From the NCBI RefSeq assembly GCF_030409795.1, contig NZ_JAUFQN010000019.1, forward strand, positions 558,001-622,000: 64,000 bases of DNA, given 5' to 3'. Numbering within the stretch: position 1 is the stretch's first letter; the number at the start of each line of letters is the position of its first letter. The DNA comes from Flavobacterium paronense (GTDB lineage: Bacteria > Bacteroidota > Bacteroidia > Flavobacteriales > Flavobacteriaceae). Below are positions 10,301 to 19,627 of the stretch, piece after piece. The notes under the pieces were generated by a model. That model saw only the letters and a list, made by a program, of their open reading frames with translations, was not told where the DNA came from and did no database searches. A program made the translations under genes and the position numbers.

Positions 10301-10610
10301 CACCCTCTAGTTCAACAGCATCGTCTTTCATCTTTACATTAACAGTTGAAGCTGAAGCCACAATTTCTTGTGTTTTCATTCCAACAAAATTAAAGACAAG
10401 TGTTTGTGTTGGGGTTGCTTTGATGGAGAATTTCCCGTCAAAATCAGTTTGAGTACCCAACTTAGTTCCTTTTACAAGAACATTTACTCCAGGAATAGGT
10501 AAACCACTGTTGTCAGAAACAACACCAGAAACAACCCTGTCTTGTGCAAAGGAAATTTGCACCAATAACGCTATAAAAAGCGTTAAAAATCCATGTAACT
10601 TTGTTTTCAT
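7347..10610 (-). CDS. SusC/RagA-like TonB-dependent outer-membrane transporter
   Basis: 1087 residues. Order: signal peptide (MKTKLHGFLTLFIALLVQISFA), carboxypeptidase-regulatory-like beta-sandwich (VVSGVVSDNSGLPIPGVNV to about residue 100), TonB box region around LEGVVVTALG, plug domain (residues about 110-250, NVLKGPAASALYGYQAGNG), then a 22-strand barrel ending in phenylalanine. It imports large nutrients across the outer membrane with TonB energy. First gene of a two-gene operon with the SusD-like lipoprotein. No sigma/anti-sigma pair or hybrid two-component regulator lies beside it. Confidence 0.97.
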   Translation of the reverse strand: MKTKLHGFLTLFIALLVQISFAQDRVVSGVVSDNSGLPIPGVNVLVKGTKLGTQTDFDGKFSIKATPTQTLVFNFVGMKTQEIVASASTVNVKMKDDAVELEGVVVTALGVKRDKKSLGYATQEVKGTDLNAGGTGGNVLNDLSGKVAGVQIRRNNNFGGSTDVVGRGIRNLTGGNQMLIVIDGVPVNNSNTNTTSQRNGRGTSFDYGSTASDINPADIESVNVLKGPAASALYGYQAGNGVLMITTKKGKSGKKGMGVTVSSEIIVGSVDKSTFVKYQNKYGAGYGLYYGPDEDAYFNQADIDGDGTQDDLVPFYEDASFGAPFDNHLVYQWDAFTPYSPNFGKKTEWKNAKNGPISFFETPVSLNNSISLEDGNDKSNFLINFSNLKQNGLMPNSELKKNNFSAKFNHKFTEKLSASVFASFISQNTVGRNSTGYNDNIMSNFRQWWQTNVDLKSLEQVYNASGGQNVTWNIKSPTDLTPAYWDNPYFQRYKNYSSDSRDRFLGYINLDYKINSWLSALTRISNDSYSELQEERRAQGSVAAEFGINRLDEASGYQRYNRTYRENNYDLIFNAYKDYGKFDVRALAGGTIKRVGSSSILSSTQGGLLLPGIYSLSNSVGTLPSPVERNINGGGVNSYYGQLTLGYKKLAYLEGTVRRDAFASLPIDNNVLTTKSISGSLIFSELLKQSWLNFGKIRVAYAESPLENPTQSLIDTYDRVDPFDTSYLYSVNSIKNNPNLQPVKTDTKEIGIELNMFNKRLFVDFSMYKSLTVDQIFNVPFSTSTGYNSRVVNSGSVQNKGFELQVTGTPVRTKDFSWDVTLNWSSNRNEVISLNEGITNLQLGSFQGGVTINAEVGQPYGVIKGTDFTYLDGQRVVGANGRYVLNNSSNNNIGNVTPDWIGGIRNKFNYKNLSFSFLIDMQKGGDIFSLDRSYGLATGLYDETAALNDLGNPIRDAVTSGADSGGIILPGVLADGTPNTTRAPGPQYFGNSFGYRRQPNKAFVYDASYIKLREVAISYDLPKKWTDKLSIDGIKFSVVGTNLWIIKKNLPDADPESGLGSGNLSSGYSVGSLPTTRNIGCNLTFKF

Positions 10611-10704
10611 TTTTAATTTGGTTATAATTAGTAAGCCAAAAGTCTTAAATATTTCTTAAAAAACCTAATAAAATATTAATTTTTAGTGTTAAAATTTTAA
10701 CTAA

Positions 10705-12372
10705 TTAAAAAACAGCTTTAAAGCTTATGTGTACTATGGAATTAGAAAGTTTTATAGCTTGGTTGTTTGTGCTTCCATTGGCATAGACAAGATTGAATAG
10801 CCCGTTCTTAGAAAGTATCCCAAAACCAAAACCAAAGCCGAATAGGTTTTCGTTGCTTTCTGAAGTTTTGTCTTGAAGATATCCATAATCAATGATGGAA
10901 TGAACATAAAGATTTGGAGTAAGGACATATCGATATTCAGACAGAATTGAACTAAACAAATTTCCCTGCAAACTATTTTCATTAAAACCCCGCATAGAAT
11001 TTATGCCTCCAAAACGTTGCAACTCGTTTACGATGTAATTGCTGCTTTGAAGATAAAAATTTTGAGATTTAATGTTTACAATGTTTTTCTGATTCAGATA
11101 GAAATTGTGTTTAACGAACAGACTTCCGAAAAATTGATTGTCAGAAAGTAGTTTAGCATTTCTTTTGCCTGAGCCAATTTTTAAATCAAAAGAAGTTTTT
11201 TCAGGAAAAAGAAAGTCATCATTCTTAAAATCTAAATATTCTAACGAGGTTGTTAAATAGGTATTGTTAAAATCACTTAAAGTCGAAGAATTCACATTTT
11301 GAATGTCACTCGATTCTGTTGATTGGTATCCAAGATAAAGCCGGGTATTATAATTAAAATAATAACCCAAGTCTATGGCTGTTTTTGTGTTTTGAAAAGT
11401 GCTGTCCTGTTTGAATATATTTAATTGCGCTTTTAGTCCTAATGGACTTTTAAAAATATAGGGTAGTTCAACACCAAGATTAAATGTTTTTTGGTCCTGC
11501 CCGTCGCTTTTCCAATACAAGGATAATTTTTCTCCTGAATTTAAAATATTATTTAAAACCAAATCGACATAACCGCTAAAAACAACTTTTTTGTTTTCGT
11601 CGTTAGAGAAGCCTACGTAACCGTCAAAAGTATTGGGTTTTGTTTTTTCTAAATAGACGTAAATTTTAGTCGAGTCTTTTGTAAAAAGAATTTCAGGATA
11701 TTTAGTTTGTTTGATAAATCGGAATTTTTCAAAATCATTATACAGCTTATCTAAATTCTTTTGATTGAAAACTTTATTGCGATATAGTCGTATGATGTTC
11801 TTTTTATGTCCTTCGGGAAATTTATCATAACCGTTAATGACAATATCGTTTACCTGCCTTTTGATTTCTGTTGTAATTGACAAGTCGGCAGTCAGAAAAT
11901 CTTTTGATTTTTGAATATTGACAAGCTTTACTTTTGCCATGGAAAAACCATTGGTTTCCAATTTCTTTAAAGTTGCATTTAAAAAGCTTTCGGTTTCCTC
12001 ATAAGGAAGCGTTATGCTGTCGTTTTTTATATTGTAATTTCTGGCGATATTTTCTTGTGATTTTATACCTATATATATGCGTGCATAATTTATTTTTTTT
12101 CCAAGCTTATATTTGAAGTAAAAAGTAGAGTCATTAGGCTTGAAATTTTCTGTAAGCTGACATTCCAAAAATCCCTTAGTGGTAAGTTTTTCGTAAAAGG
12201 AATTATTTTCATCTATGATTGATTTGGCATTTTTGTGTATGGAAATATAACCAATACTGTCAATAACTTTAGTCTCTTTTTGATTTTGTCCAACAATTTT
12301 CAGATAGAAATTTTGTGCAGAAACGTTTCTGCTAAAAATAAGGAGCATAAAAAAAAGGAAAGACTTTTTCAA
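10705..12372 (-). CDS. Omp85/BamA-family outer-membrane protein with POTRA-like N-terminus
   Basis: 555 residues with signal peptide (cleavage near NVSAQ). The N-terminal 220 residues look like POTRA repeats (VNDIVINGYDKFPEGHKKNIIRLY resembles the BamA/TamA POTRA pattern). The rest is a 16-strand-type barrel with FDGYVGFSNDENKKVVFSGYV, then LQRFGGINSMRGFNEN, which matches the RGF motif of lid loop 6 in Omp85 proteins, and a C-terminal Phe. It is shorter than BamA, so more likely a TamA-like or accessory insertase/translocase. It lies 94 bp upstream of susC on the same strand and is probably transcribed separately. Confidence 0.82.
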   Translation of the reverse strand: MKKSFLFFMLLIFSRNVSAQNFYLKIVGQNQKETKVIDSIGYISIHKNAKSIIDENNSFYEKLTTKGFLECQLTENFKPNDSTFYFKYKLGKKINYARIYIGIKSQENIARNYNIKNDSITLPYEETESFLNATLKKLETNGFSMAKVKLVNIQKSKDFLTADLSITTEIKRQVNDIVINGYDKFPEGHKKNIIRLYRNKVFNQKNLDKLYNDFEKFRFIKQTKYPEILFTKDSTKIYVYLEKTKPNTFDGYVGFSNDENKKVVFSGYVDLVLNNILNSGEKLSLYWKSDGQDQKTFNLGVELPYIFKSPLGLKAQLNIFKQDSTFQNTKTAIDLGYYFNYNTRLYLGYQSTESSDIQNVNSSTLSDFNNTYLTTSLEYLDFKNDDFLFPEKTSFDLKIGSGKRNAKLLSDNQFFGSLFVKHNFYLNQKNIVNIKSQNFYLQSSNYIVNELQRFGGINSMRGFNENSLQGNLFSSILSEYRYVLTPNLYVHSIIDYGYLQDKTSESNENLFGFGFGFGILSKNGLFNLVYANGSTNNQAIKLSNSIVHISFKAVF

Positions 12373-12508
12373 TAGTTGGGATTATAGGCTTCAAAAATAA
12401 CGCAAAAAATCCGTTTTTATTATAGCTAACACTGTTTAAAGCAATTTTAAAATAGAAGGTGTACTTGTTCGTGAAAAGATCTAGTGGGAAGTAGTTTTGT
12501 TTTTAGCA

Positions 12509-12580
12509 AGTCCATAGCTAGTCCATAGCTAGTCCATAGCAAGTCCATAAAAACATTGTTTTTTATGGACTTGCTATGGA
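12509..12580. repeat. Four 11-bp tandem repeats running into a 21-bp-arm hairpin
   Basis: Four consecutive 11-bp units AGTCCATAGCT, AGTCCATAGCT, AGTCCATAGCA, AGTCCATAAAA occupy 12509-12552. The last two also form the left arm (12533-12553) of a perfect hairpin with 12560-12580, six-base loop. The right arm gives one inverted copy of the unit. It lies 137 bp upstream of the minus-strand Omp85 gene and about 430 bp before the rpsL promoter. Confidence 0.85.
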
Positions 12581-12990
12581 GTGAGTATTGAGTTGCTATT
12601 GATTCACTAGGAACAATACTTAAGTAGTATTCCAGTAGTAGTTAATTTGGGTTTTTCGTTTAGCGGTATAGAAGTGTTTTTAAAGTCCAAAAAAAAAGTT
12701 GATGGTTGCTTTTTTTTTGATTGTAGCGCATCATAAAAAATCGTTTTTAGAATAATTTTCAAGGTCAAGAATCAACAAAAGAGAATGAAAATGTTTTTTC
12801 AGTAGGCTTTTCTATAGCGTAAAAAGTACTAAAAACCTGTTTTTTGTGTAGTTTATCGAATCTGAAAACAATTTGTTTGAAATAGCCATTTGCGGGGCTT
12901 CGGTTTTTAAAGGCATAGGTAATTTAATGGCTATTCTTTATCTCATTAAAAGACAAATATTTAATTGATGAAAAAATTAATTAATTACGA

Positions 12991-13021
12991 TTTGTTTCAT
13001 TGAAAATAATTACTACATTTG
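12991..13021 (+). promoter_or_regulatory. rpsL (str operon) promoter
   Basis: TTTG at 12991-12994, 19 bp, then TACATTTG at 13014-13021: an exact match to the Bacteroidota primary-sigma consensus TTTG-N17-23-TAnnTTTG. Transcription would start near 13027, giving a leader of about 50 nt. This is the best promoter in the window and heads the longest operon. Confidence 0.85.
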
Positions 13022-13075
13022 CAACCCCTAAAAAAGCGGGAATTTAATAAATAAAAGAAAAATTAGTATTTAATT

Positions 13076-13459
13076 ATGCCAACAATTCAACAATTAGTAA
13101 GAACAGGAAGAACTCAGATCACTAAGAAGAGTAAATCGGTTGCTTTAGATTCTTGTCCTCAAAGAAGAGGTGTTTGTACGCGTGTTTACACTACTACTCC
13201 AAAAAAACCAAACTCAGCCATGCGTAAAGTTGCGCGTGTACGTTTGACTAATGGAAATGAAGTGAATGCTTACATCCCAGGAGAAGGACACAATCTACAA
13301 GAGCACTCGATAGTATTAGTGCGAGGCGGAAGGGTAAAAGATTTACCAGGAGTTAGATACCACATTGTGCGTGGTGCGCTTGATACATCAGGTGTAGCAG
13401 GAAGAACACAAAGAAGATCTAAGTATGGTGCTAAACGCCCAAAAGAAGCAAAAAAGTAA
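13076..13459 (+). CDS. rpsL: 30S ribosomal protein S12
   Basis: 127 residues. uS12 forms part of the decoding site. [20 protein letters not shown] (residues 41-60) and [10 protein letters not shown] (87-96) are the hallmark loops; lysines 43/44 and 88, the positions changed in streptomycin-resistant mutants of other species, are wild type. First gene of the str cluster, about 50 nt after the inferred transcription start and 24 bp before rpsG. The short leader shows no obvious repressor hairpin. Confidence 0.99.
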
Positions 13460-13483
13460 TTTAAAAACTTTTAAAGTAAAGAC

Positions 13484-13960
13484 ATGAGAAAAAGAGCGGC
13501 AAAGAAAAGACCACTTTTACCAGATCCAAAATTTAACGATCAGTTAGTAACACGTTTTGTGAACAACCTAATGTGGGATGGTAAGAAATCGACAGCTTTC
13601 AAAGTATTTTATGATGCTATGGAAATTGTAGAAACAAAAAAGAACAATGATGAAAAATCGTCATTAGAAGTATGGAAAGATGCTTTAACAAACGTTATGC
13701 CTCACGTAGAAGTACGTAGCCGTAGAGTTGGTGGAGCTACATTCCAAATCCCTATGCAAATTCGTCCGGACAGAAAAATCTCTATGGCCATGAAGTGGAT
13801 GATACTTTATGCTCGTAGAAGAAACGAGAAATCGATGTCAGGTAAATTAGCTTCTGAAATTTTAGCTGCGGCTAAAGAAGAAGGCGCTGCTGTTAAAAAG
13901 AGAATGGATACTCACAAAATGGCAGAAGCAAACAAAGCATTCTCTCACTTCAGATTTTAA
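13484..13960 (+). CDS. rpsG: 30S ribosomal protein S7
   Basis: 158 residues, standard length. uS7 nucleates assembly of the 30S head and contacts E-site tRNA. Recognised by [48 protein letters not shown] and [16 protein letters not shown]. It lies 10 bp before fusA. In E. coli S7 represses this operon from the rpsL-rpsG gap; here that gap is only 24 bp, so the same mechanism is not evident. Confidence 0.99.
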   Translation: MRKRAAKKRPLLPDPKFNDQLVTRFVNNLMWDGKKSTAFKVFYDAMEIVETKKNNDEKSSLEVWKDALTNVMPHVEVRSRRVGGATFQIPMQIRPDRKISMAMKWMILYARRRNEKSMSGKLASEILAAAKEEGAAVKKRMDTHKMAEANKAFSHFRF

Positions 13961-13970
13961 TATTTAAGAA

Positions 13971-16127
13971 ATGGCTAGAGATTTAAAATTAACAAGAAAT
14001 ATTGGAATTGCTGCTCACATTGATGCTGGTAAAACAACAACAACGGAGCGTATATTATTCTACACTGGAAAATCACACAAAATTGGTGAAGTACACGATG
14101 GTGCTGCAACAATGGACTGGATGGCACAAGAGCAGGAAAGAGGTATTACTATTACTTCTGCTGCAACAACTTGTGAATGGAGTTTTCCAACAGAACAAGG
14201 TAAGCCATTACCAACTTCTCAGGATTATCACTTTAATATTATTGATACACCAGGACACGTTGACTTTACCGTAGAGGTAAACCGTTCGTTACGTGTATTG
14301 GACGGATTGGTTTTCTTATTTTCTGCAGTTGATGGTGTTGAGCCGCAATCAGAAACTAACTGGAGACTTGCTGATCAATATAGAGTTCCACGTATGGGAT
14401 TCGTAAACAAAATGGACCGTCAAGGTTCTAACTTCTTAATGGTATGTCAACAAGTTAGAGATATGTTAAAATCTAACGCTGTTGCTATTACTTTACCAAT
14501 TGGTGAAGAAAATGACTTTAAAGGAGTTGTAGATTTAGTGAAAAATCAAGCTATTGTATGGCATGATGAAACACTAGGAGCTACTTTTGATATAGTGCCT
14601 ATTCCTGCTGATATGTTGGCTGAAGTAAAAGAATATAGAGATATCCTTATTGAAGCAGTGGCTGATTATGATGAGAACTTGCTTGATAAATACATGGAAG
14701 ATCCGGATTCTATTACTGAAGACGAAATCAATACAGCATTAAGAGCTGCTACTATGGATATGGCTATCATTCCTATGATTGCTGGTTCATCATTCAAAAA
14801 CAAAGGTGTTCAATTTATGTTGGATGCTGTATGTAAATATTTACCATCTCCTTTAGATAAAGAAGGTATTGAAGGAATTCATCCTGATGATGCTGATTTA
14901 TTAGAAGAAGATCAAACTAAAATCTTACGTCGTCCTGATGTAAAAGAGCCGTTCGCAGCTTTGGCATTTAAAATTGCTACTGACCCTTATGTTGGTCGTT
15001 TGGCTTTCTTCCGTGCGTATTCAGGTCGTTTAGATGCAGGTTCATACATCTTGAACACTCGTTCAGGAAACAAAGAAAGAATTTCTCGTATCTACCAAAT
15101 GCACGCTAACAAACAAAACCCAATCGATTACATCGAAGCAGGTGATATTGGAGCAGCAGTTGGATTTAAAGATATCAAGACTGGAGATACCATGTGTGAT
15201 GAAAAACACCCAATTATTCTTGAGTCAATGAAATTCCCAGCACCGGTAATTGGTATCGCTATCGAGCCAAAAACTAAAGCTGACGTTGATAAAATGGGTA
15301 TGGCTTTAGCAAAATTAGCTGAAGAAGATCCAACCTTTACAGTAAGAACAGATGAGGCTTCAGGTCAAACGATTATCTCGGGAATGGGTGAGTTACACTT
15401 AGACATCCTTGTAGATCGTATGAAACGTGAATTCAAAGTTGAAGTAAACCAAGGTGAGCCTCAAGTTGAATACAAAGAAGCTTTTACAAAATCTGCTCAA
15501 CACAGAGAAACGTACAAGAAACAATCAGGTGGTCGTGGTAAATTCGGTGATATCGTATTTATCCTTGAACCAGCGGATCAAGTGGATGGTAAAACTCCAG
15601 TTGGATTGCAGTTTATAAATGCAGTAAAAGGTGGTAACGTTCCTAAGGAATATATTCCTTCTGTTGAAAAAGGTTTCAGAGAAGCTATGAAAACAGGTCC
15701 ATTAGCTGGATACCAAGTGGATAGTTTAAAAGTAACTTTATTAGACGGATCTTTCCACCCTGTGGATTCTGACGCTCTTTCTTTTGAATTAGCAGCAAGA
15801 ATGGGATATAGAGAAGTTGCGAAAGCTGCCGGAGCTGTTATCCTTGAGCCTATCATGAAAATGGAAGTTATTACACCGGAAGAAAACATGGGAGATATCG
15901 TTGGTGATATAAACCGTCGTAGAGGTCAGGTGAATGACATGGGTGACAGAAATGGTGCGAAAACTATTAAGGCTGATGTGCCTTTATCTGAAATGTTTGG
16001 TTATGTAACTACATTGAGAACATTGTCATCAGGTAGAGCAACCTCTACAATGGAATTTTCACACTACGAACAAACGCCTTCTAATATTTCAGAAGAAGTA
16101 ATCAAAAAAGCAAAAGGTAACGCTTAA
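13971..16127 (+). CDS. fusA: Elongation factor G
   Basis: 718-residue translational GTPase that drives tRNA-mRNA translocation. G1 is [14 protein letters not shown] (residues 15-28), G2 [12 protein letters not shown]3 DTPGHVDF and G4 NKMD; domains II-V follow, including [10 protein letters not shown] and the domain IV loop region. The order rpsL-rpsG-fusA is the str arrangement, but tuf is absent and rpsJ follows 11 bp later. Only one EF-G is seen here, so whether a second copy exists elsewhere is unknown. Confidence 0.99.
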   Translation: MARDLKLTRNIGIAAHIDAGKTTTTERILFYTGKSHKIGEVHDGAATMDWMAQEQERGITITSAATTCEWSFPTEQGKPLPTSQDYHFNIIDTPGHVDFTVEVNRSLRVLDGLVFLFSAVDGVEPQSETNWRLADQYRVPRMGFVNKMDRQGSNFLMVCQQVRDMLKSNAVAITLPIGEENDFKGVVDLVKNQAIVWHDETLGATFDIVPIPADMLAEVKEYRDILIEAVADYDENLLDKYMEDPDSITEDEINTALRAATMDMAIIPMIAGSSFKNKGVQFMLDAVCKYLPSPLDKEGIEGIHPDDADLLEEDQTKILRRPDVKEPFAALAFKIATDPYVGRLAFFRAYSGRLDAGSYILNTRSGNKERISRIYQMHANKQNPIDYIEAGDIGAAVGFKDIKTGDTMCDEKHPIILESMKFPAPVIGIAIEPKTKADVDKMGMALAKLAEEDPTFTVRTDEASGQTIISGMGELHLDILVDRMKREFKVEVNQGEPQVEYKEAFTKSAQHRETYKKQSGGRGKFGDIVFILEPADQVDGKTPVGLQFINAVKGGNVPKEYIPSVEKGFREAMKTGPLAGYQVDSLKVTLLDGSFHPVDSDALSFELAARMGYREVAKAAGAVILEPIMKMEVITPEENMGDIVGDINRRRGQVNDMGDRNGAKTIKADVPLSEMFGYVTTLRTLSSGRATSTMEFSHYEQTPSNISEEVIKKAKGNA

Positions 16128-16138
16128 TTCTTATCAAG

Positions 16139-16444
16139 ATGAGTCAAAAAATTAGAATAAAATTAAAGTCTTACGATCATATGTTGGTTGATAAATCAGC
16201 AGAAAAAATCGTAAAAACTGTGAAAAGCACAGGTGCTGTTGTGACAGGTCCAATTCCGTTACCTACGCACAAAAAAATATTTACTGTTCTACGTTCTCCA
16301 CACGTTAACAAAAAAGCGAGAGAGCAGTTCCAGGTTAGTTCATACAAAAGATTGTTAGACATCTATAGTTCTTCTTCGAAAACTATTGATGCTTTAATGA
16401 AACTTGAATTGCCAAGCGGAGTTGAAGTAGAAATCAAAGTATAA
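16139..16444 (+). CDS. rpsJ: 30S ribosomal protein S10
   Basis: 101 residues. uS10 belongs to the 30S head and, in E. coli, also bridges ribosome and RNA polymerase as NusE. Family motifs: [26 protein letters not shown] and [12 protein letters not shown]. It is tightly joined to fusA but separated from rplC by 100 bp that hold a strong hairpin, so it may end the str transcript as well as begin the S10 cluster. Confidence 0.99.
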   Translation: MSQKIRIKLKSYDHMLVDKSAEKIVKTVKSTGAVVTGPIPLPTHKKIFTVLRSPHVNKKAREQFQVSSYKRLLDIYSSSSKTIDALMKLELPSGVEVEIKV

Positions 16445-16464
16445 GTATACTTTAAATAAAAGCC

Positions 16465-16503
16465 AAGAATTAAGTGTTGGATTTTGTCTAACACTTAATT
16501 CTT
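16465..16503 (+). terminator. Hairpin between rpsJ and rplC (terminator or attenuator)
   Basis: Arms 16465-16480 and 16488-16503 pair over 16 positions with one G-U and a 7-base loop; the downstream strand is CTTTTAAG then AT-rich. It sits in the only large gap of the str-S10 part of the operon. It could be a partial terminator, an attenuator or a processing site. The T-run is short, so full termination is uncertain. Confidence 0.6.
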
Positions 16504-16544
16504 TTAAGTGAAAAATAAATTTATTAATTAATAATTAGTTTAAT

Positions 16545-17162
16545 ATGTCTGGGTTAATAGGAAGAAAAATCGGCATGACTAGCTTATTCGATGAAAACGG
16601 GAAGAACATTCCTTGTACAGTAATCGAAGCTGGACCTTGTGTCGTTACCCAAGTCAGAACCATTGAGGTTGACGGGTATGAAGCGCTTCAACTTGGTTTC
16701 GATGACAAAACAGAAAAACACGCCACTAAAGCTGACTTAGGTCACTTTAAAAAAGCGGGAACTTCTGCAAAAAGAAAAGTCGTTGAATTCCAAGGTTTCG
16801 AAAGTGATTTTAAATTAGGTGACAATGTTACCGTGGGAGTATTCAGCGAAGGAGAATTTGTTGATGTACAAGGTGTATCAAAAGGAAAAGGTTTCCAGGG
16901 TGTTGTTAAACGTCACGGTTTTGGTGGTGTTGGACAAGCAACTCACGGACAACACAACCGTTTGAGAGCGCCAGGTTCTGTAGGAGCATCTTCTTATCCA
17001 TCACGTGTATTCAAAGGAATGCGTATGGCAGGAAGAATGGGAGGAGACAATGTGAAAGTACAAAATCTTAGAGTTTTAAAAGTAGTGGCTGAAAAGAACC
17101 TACTTGTTGTTAAAGGAGCTATTCCTGGATGCAAAAACTCTTATGTAATCATTCAGAAGTAA
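16545..17162 (+). CDS. rplC: 50S ribosomal protein L3
   Basis: 205 residues. uL3 is an early assembly protein whose extension reaches toward the peptidyl-transferase centre. Recognised by [19 protein letters not shown] at the N-terminus, [18 protein letters not shown] and the [15 protein letters not shown] loop (the Gln that is methylated in other species is present). Its stop codon overlaps the rplD start (TAATG), implying translational coupling. Confidence 0.99.
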   Translation: MSGLIGRKIGMTSLFDENGKNIPCTVIEAGPCVVTQVRTIEVDGYEALQLGFDDKTEKHATKADLGHFKKAGTSAKRKVVEFQGFESDFKLGDNVTVGVFSEGEFVDVQGVSKGKGFQGVVKRHGFGGVGQATHGQHNRLRAPGSVGASSYPSRVFKGMRMAGRMGGDNVKVQNLRVLKVVAEKNLLVVKGAIPGCKNSYVIIQK

Positions 17163-17791
17163 TGGAAGTAAAAGTTTTAGATATCAACGGAAAAGAAACT
17201 GGAAGAAAAGTTCAACTTTCTGATTCAGTTTTCGCAATTGAGCCAAATAATCACGCGGTTTATCTTGATGTTAAACAATATTTAGCAAATCAAAGACAAG
17301 GAACGCACAAAGCTAAAGAAAGAGCTGAAGTTGCTGGTTCTACGCGTAAGATTAAAAAGCAAAAAGGTACTGGTACAGCTCGTGCTGGTAGTGCAAAAAA
17401 CCCTTTATTCAAAGGTGGAGGAACTGTTTTTGGACCACGTCCAAGAAGTTATTCATTCAAATTGAATAAAACGGTAAAGAGGTTAGCAAGAAAATCAGCT
17501 TTCTCTATTAAAGCAAAAGAATCCAATATAGTAGTTGTTGAAGACTTCAAATTTGAAACACCAAACACTAAAAATTTCATCAATGTTTTGAAAGCATTGG
17601 GGTTAGAAAACAAAAAATCTTTGTTTGTGTTGGGTGAATCAAATAAAAATGTATATTTGTCGTCACGTAATTTAAAAGCCTCTAGCGTCGTAACCAACTC
17701 AGAATTAAGCACTTATGCGATATTAAACGCAAATAACTTAGTTCTTTCAGAAGGTTCGTTAGAAGGAATTGAAGAAAATTTAAGCAAATAA
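17162..17791 (+). CDS. rplD: 50S ribosomal protein L4
   Basis: 209 residues. The frame is open upstream of ATG 17162, but that ATG overlaps the rplC stop and begins the canonical [16 protein letters not shown]. uL4 lines the exit tunnel; the tunnel loop is visible as [23 protein letters not shown] followed by [11 protein letters not shown]. In E. coli L4 represses its own S10 operon through the leader. Here the nearest leader-like hairpin is the one before rplC. Confidence 0.99.
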   Translation: MEVKVLDINGKETGRKVQLSDSVFAIEPNNHAVYLDVKQYLANQRQGTHKAKERAEVAGSTRKIKKQKGTGTARAGSAKNPLFKGGGTVFGPRPRSYSFKLNKTVKRLARKSAFSIKAKESNIVVVEDFKFETPNTKNFINVLKALGLENKKSLFVLGESNKNVYLSSRNLKASSVVTNSELSTYAILNANNLVLSEGSLEGIEENLSK

Positions 17792-17798
17792 CAGAGTC

Positions 17799-18089
17799 AT
17801 GAGTATCATAATTAAACCTATCATAACAGAAAAAATCACCAAAGAAGGTGAAGTTTTCAATCGTTTTGGTTTTGTTGTTGACAAAAAAGCAAACAAAGTT
17901 CAAATTAAGAAAGCTATCGAGGCTGCTTATGGAATTACTGTTGTTGATGTAAACACGATGAACTATAGAGCTGACAGAACTACTAAATATACAAAAAGTG
18001 GTTTGATTAGCGGAAAAACAAATGCTTACAAAAAAGCAATTGTTCAAGTAAAAGAAGGAGAAACAATAGATTTTTATAATAATATCTAA
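17799..18089 (+). CDS. rplW: 50S ribosomal protein L23
   Basis: 96 residues. uL23 sits at the tunnel exit and is the docking site for trigger factor and SRP. Family motifs: IIKPIITEKITKEGE, NRFGFVVDKKANKVQIKKAIE and the conserved VVDVNTMNYR strand. Placed 7 bp after rplD and 6 bp before rplB. Confidence 0.99.
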   Translation: MSIIIKPIITEKITKEGEVFNRFGFVVDKKANKVQIKKAIEAAYGITVVDVNTMNYRADRTTKYTKSGLISGKTNAYKKAIVQVKEGETIDFYNNI

Positions 18090-18095
18090 TAGAAA

Positions 18096-18920
18096 ATGTC
18101 AGTTAGAAAATTAAAACCTATTACCCCGGGTCAGCGTTTTAGAGTTGTGAATGGTTTTGACGCCATCACGACTGATAAGCCGGAGCGTTCATTGATCGCA
18201 CCGATAAAAAACTCAGGCGGTAGAAATAGTCAAGGAAAAATGACCATGCGTTATACAGGCGGTGGTCACAAGCAAAGGTATCGTATGATTGATTTCAAAA
18301 GAACTAAAGATGGTATTCCAGCTTCAGTGAAATCAATAGAATATGATCCAAACAGAACGGCGTTTATCGCATTATTGTGGTACGCAGATGGAGAGAAAAC
18401 GTATATTGTTGCTCAAAACGGATTGCAAGTTGGTCAGACAGTTGTGTCTGGTGTTGAAGCTTCTCCGGAAATTGGGAACACGTTGCCATTAAGTAAAATT
18501 CCTTTGGGAACAGTTATTTCTTGTATTGAGTTACGTCCGGGTCAAGGAGCAGTAATTGCTCGTTCAGCTGGAACATTCGCTCAATTAATGGCGAGAGATG
18601 GAAAATACGCTACAATTAAAATGCCATCAGGTGAAACAAGATTAATCTTGTTGACTTGTTCAGCAACTATTGGAGCTGTATCAAATTCTGATCATCAACT
18701 TATTGTATCTGGTAAAGCAGGTAGAACAAGATGGTTAGGAAGAAGACCAAGAACAAGACCTGTTGCAATGAACCCTGTCGATCACCCAATGGGTGGTGGT
18801 GAAGGACGTTCTTCTGGAGGTCACCCACGTTCTAGAAAAGGACTACCAGCTAAAGGTTACAGAACTCGTTCTAAAGTTAACCCTAGTAATAAGTATATTG
18901 TAGAACGTAGAAAGAAATAA
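18096..18920 (+). CDS. rplB: 50S ribosomal protein L2
   Basis: 274 residues, full length. uL2 is needed for subunit joining and peptidyl transfer. The signature [18 protein letters not shown] with its essential histidine is intact, followed by [11 protein letters not shown]. The N-terminal [16 protein letters not shown] and [20 protein letters not shown] are also conserved. Ends 6 bp before rpsS. Confidence 0.99.
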   Translation: MSVRKLKPITPGQRFRVVNGFDAITTDKPERSLIAPIKNSGGRNSQGKMTMRYTGGGHKQRYRMIDFKRTKDGIPASVKSIEYDPNRTAFIALLWYADGEKTYIVAQNGLQVGQTVVSGVEASPEIGNTLPLSKIPLGTVISCIELRPGQGAVIARSAGTFAQLMARDGKYATIKMPSGETRLILLTCSATIGAVSNSDHQLIVSGKAGRTRWLGRRPRTRPVAMNPVDHPMGGGEGRSSGGHPRSRKGLPAKGYRTRSKVNPSNKYIVERRKK

Positions 18921-18926
18921 TAAGAT

Positions 18927-19205
18927 ATGGCACGTTCATTAAAAAAAGGACCTTTTGTTCATTACAAATTAGATAAAAAAGTTCAGGAAAACATCGCAGG
19001 TGGAAACAAAGGAGTAGTAAAGACTTGGTCTAGAGCTTCTATGATTACTCCGGATTTTGTTGGACAAACAATCGCAGTACACAATGGTCGTCAGTTTGTA
19101 CCAGTTTACGTAACAGAAAACATGGTAGGTCACAAATTAGGAGAGTTTTCACCAACTAGATCTTTTAGAGGTCACGCTGGAGCAAAAAATAAAGGTAAAA
19201 AATAA
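18927..19205 (+). CDS. rpsS: 30S ribosomal protein S19
   Basis: 92 residues. uS19 binds the 30S head with S13. [27 protein letters not shown] and [19 protein letters not shown] are the usual motifs. Six bases separate it from rplV. Confidence 0.99.
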   Translation: MARSLKKGPFVHYKLDKKVQENIAGGNKGVVKTWSRASMITPDFVGQTIAVHNGRQFVPVYVTENMVGHKLGEFSPTRSFRGHAGAKNKGKK

Positions 19206-19211
19206 GAAGCA

Positions 19212-19622
19212 ATGGGAGTTCGTAAAAGAGAAACAGCAGATGCGAGAAAAGAGGCTAATAAGTCTATAGCTTTCGCGAAATTGAATAACTGCCCTACTTC
19301 ACCTAGAAAAATGCGCTTAGTTGCGGACTTGGTAAGAGGTCAGAAAGTGGAAAGAGCTTTAAATATTTTAAGATTTAGCTCAAAAGAAGCTTCAAGAAAA
19401 TTAGAGAAATTAGTATTATCTGCCATCAACAATTGGGAGCAGAAAAATGCTGAAGGAAACGTTTCAGAAGCAGGCTTATTTATAAAAACTATCACTGTAG
19501 ATGGTGGAATGATGTTGAAAAGACTTCGTCCAGCTCCACAGGGAAGAGCACACAGAATTAGAAAACGTTCTAATCACGTTACAATCGTATTAGGACAATT
19601 AGATAACACACAAGCAAATTAA
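19212..19622 (+). CDS. rplV: 50S ribosomal protein L22
   Basis: 136 residues, slightly longer at the N-terminus than the about 110-residue E. coli protein. uL22 lines the exit tunnel; the beta-hairpin tip region is [18 protein letters not shown], without the deletions that give macrolide resistance in other species. [20 protein letters not shown] is the family start motif. Six bases precede rpsC. Confidence 0.99.
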   Translation: MGVRKRETADARKEANKSIAFAKLNNCPTSPRKMRLVADLVRGQKVERALNILRFSSKEASRKLEKLVLSAINNWEQKNAEGNVSEAGLFIKTITVDGGMMLKRLRPAPQGRAHRIRKRSNHVTIVLGQLDNTQAN

Positions 19623-19627
19623 GTAAG

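Larger units (their letters stand above)
12373..13075. other. 703-bp intergenic region between the Omp85 gene and rpsL
   Basis: No open frame with coding character and no tRNA fold. It holds an 11-bp tandem repeat with a long hairpin (12509-12580), oligo-A/T runs near 12690-12720, an inverted repeat AATAGCCATT/AATGGCTATT (12881-12890 and 12926-12935) and the rpsL promoter (12991-13021). The 450 bp between the hairpin and the promoter contain nothing else I can identify. Confidence 0.6.

Noticed and set aside
13076-13459. Possible streptomycin-resistance changes in S12
   Set aside because: Lysines 43/44 and 88 are all present; the sequence is wild type at those positions.
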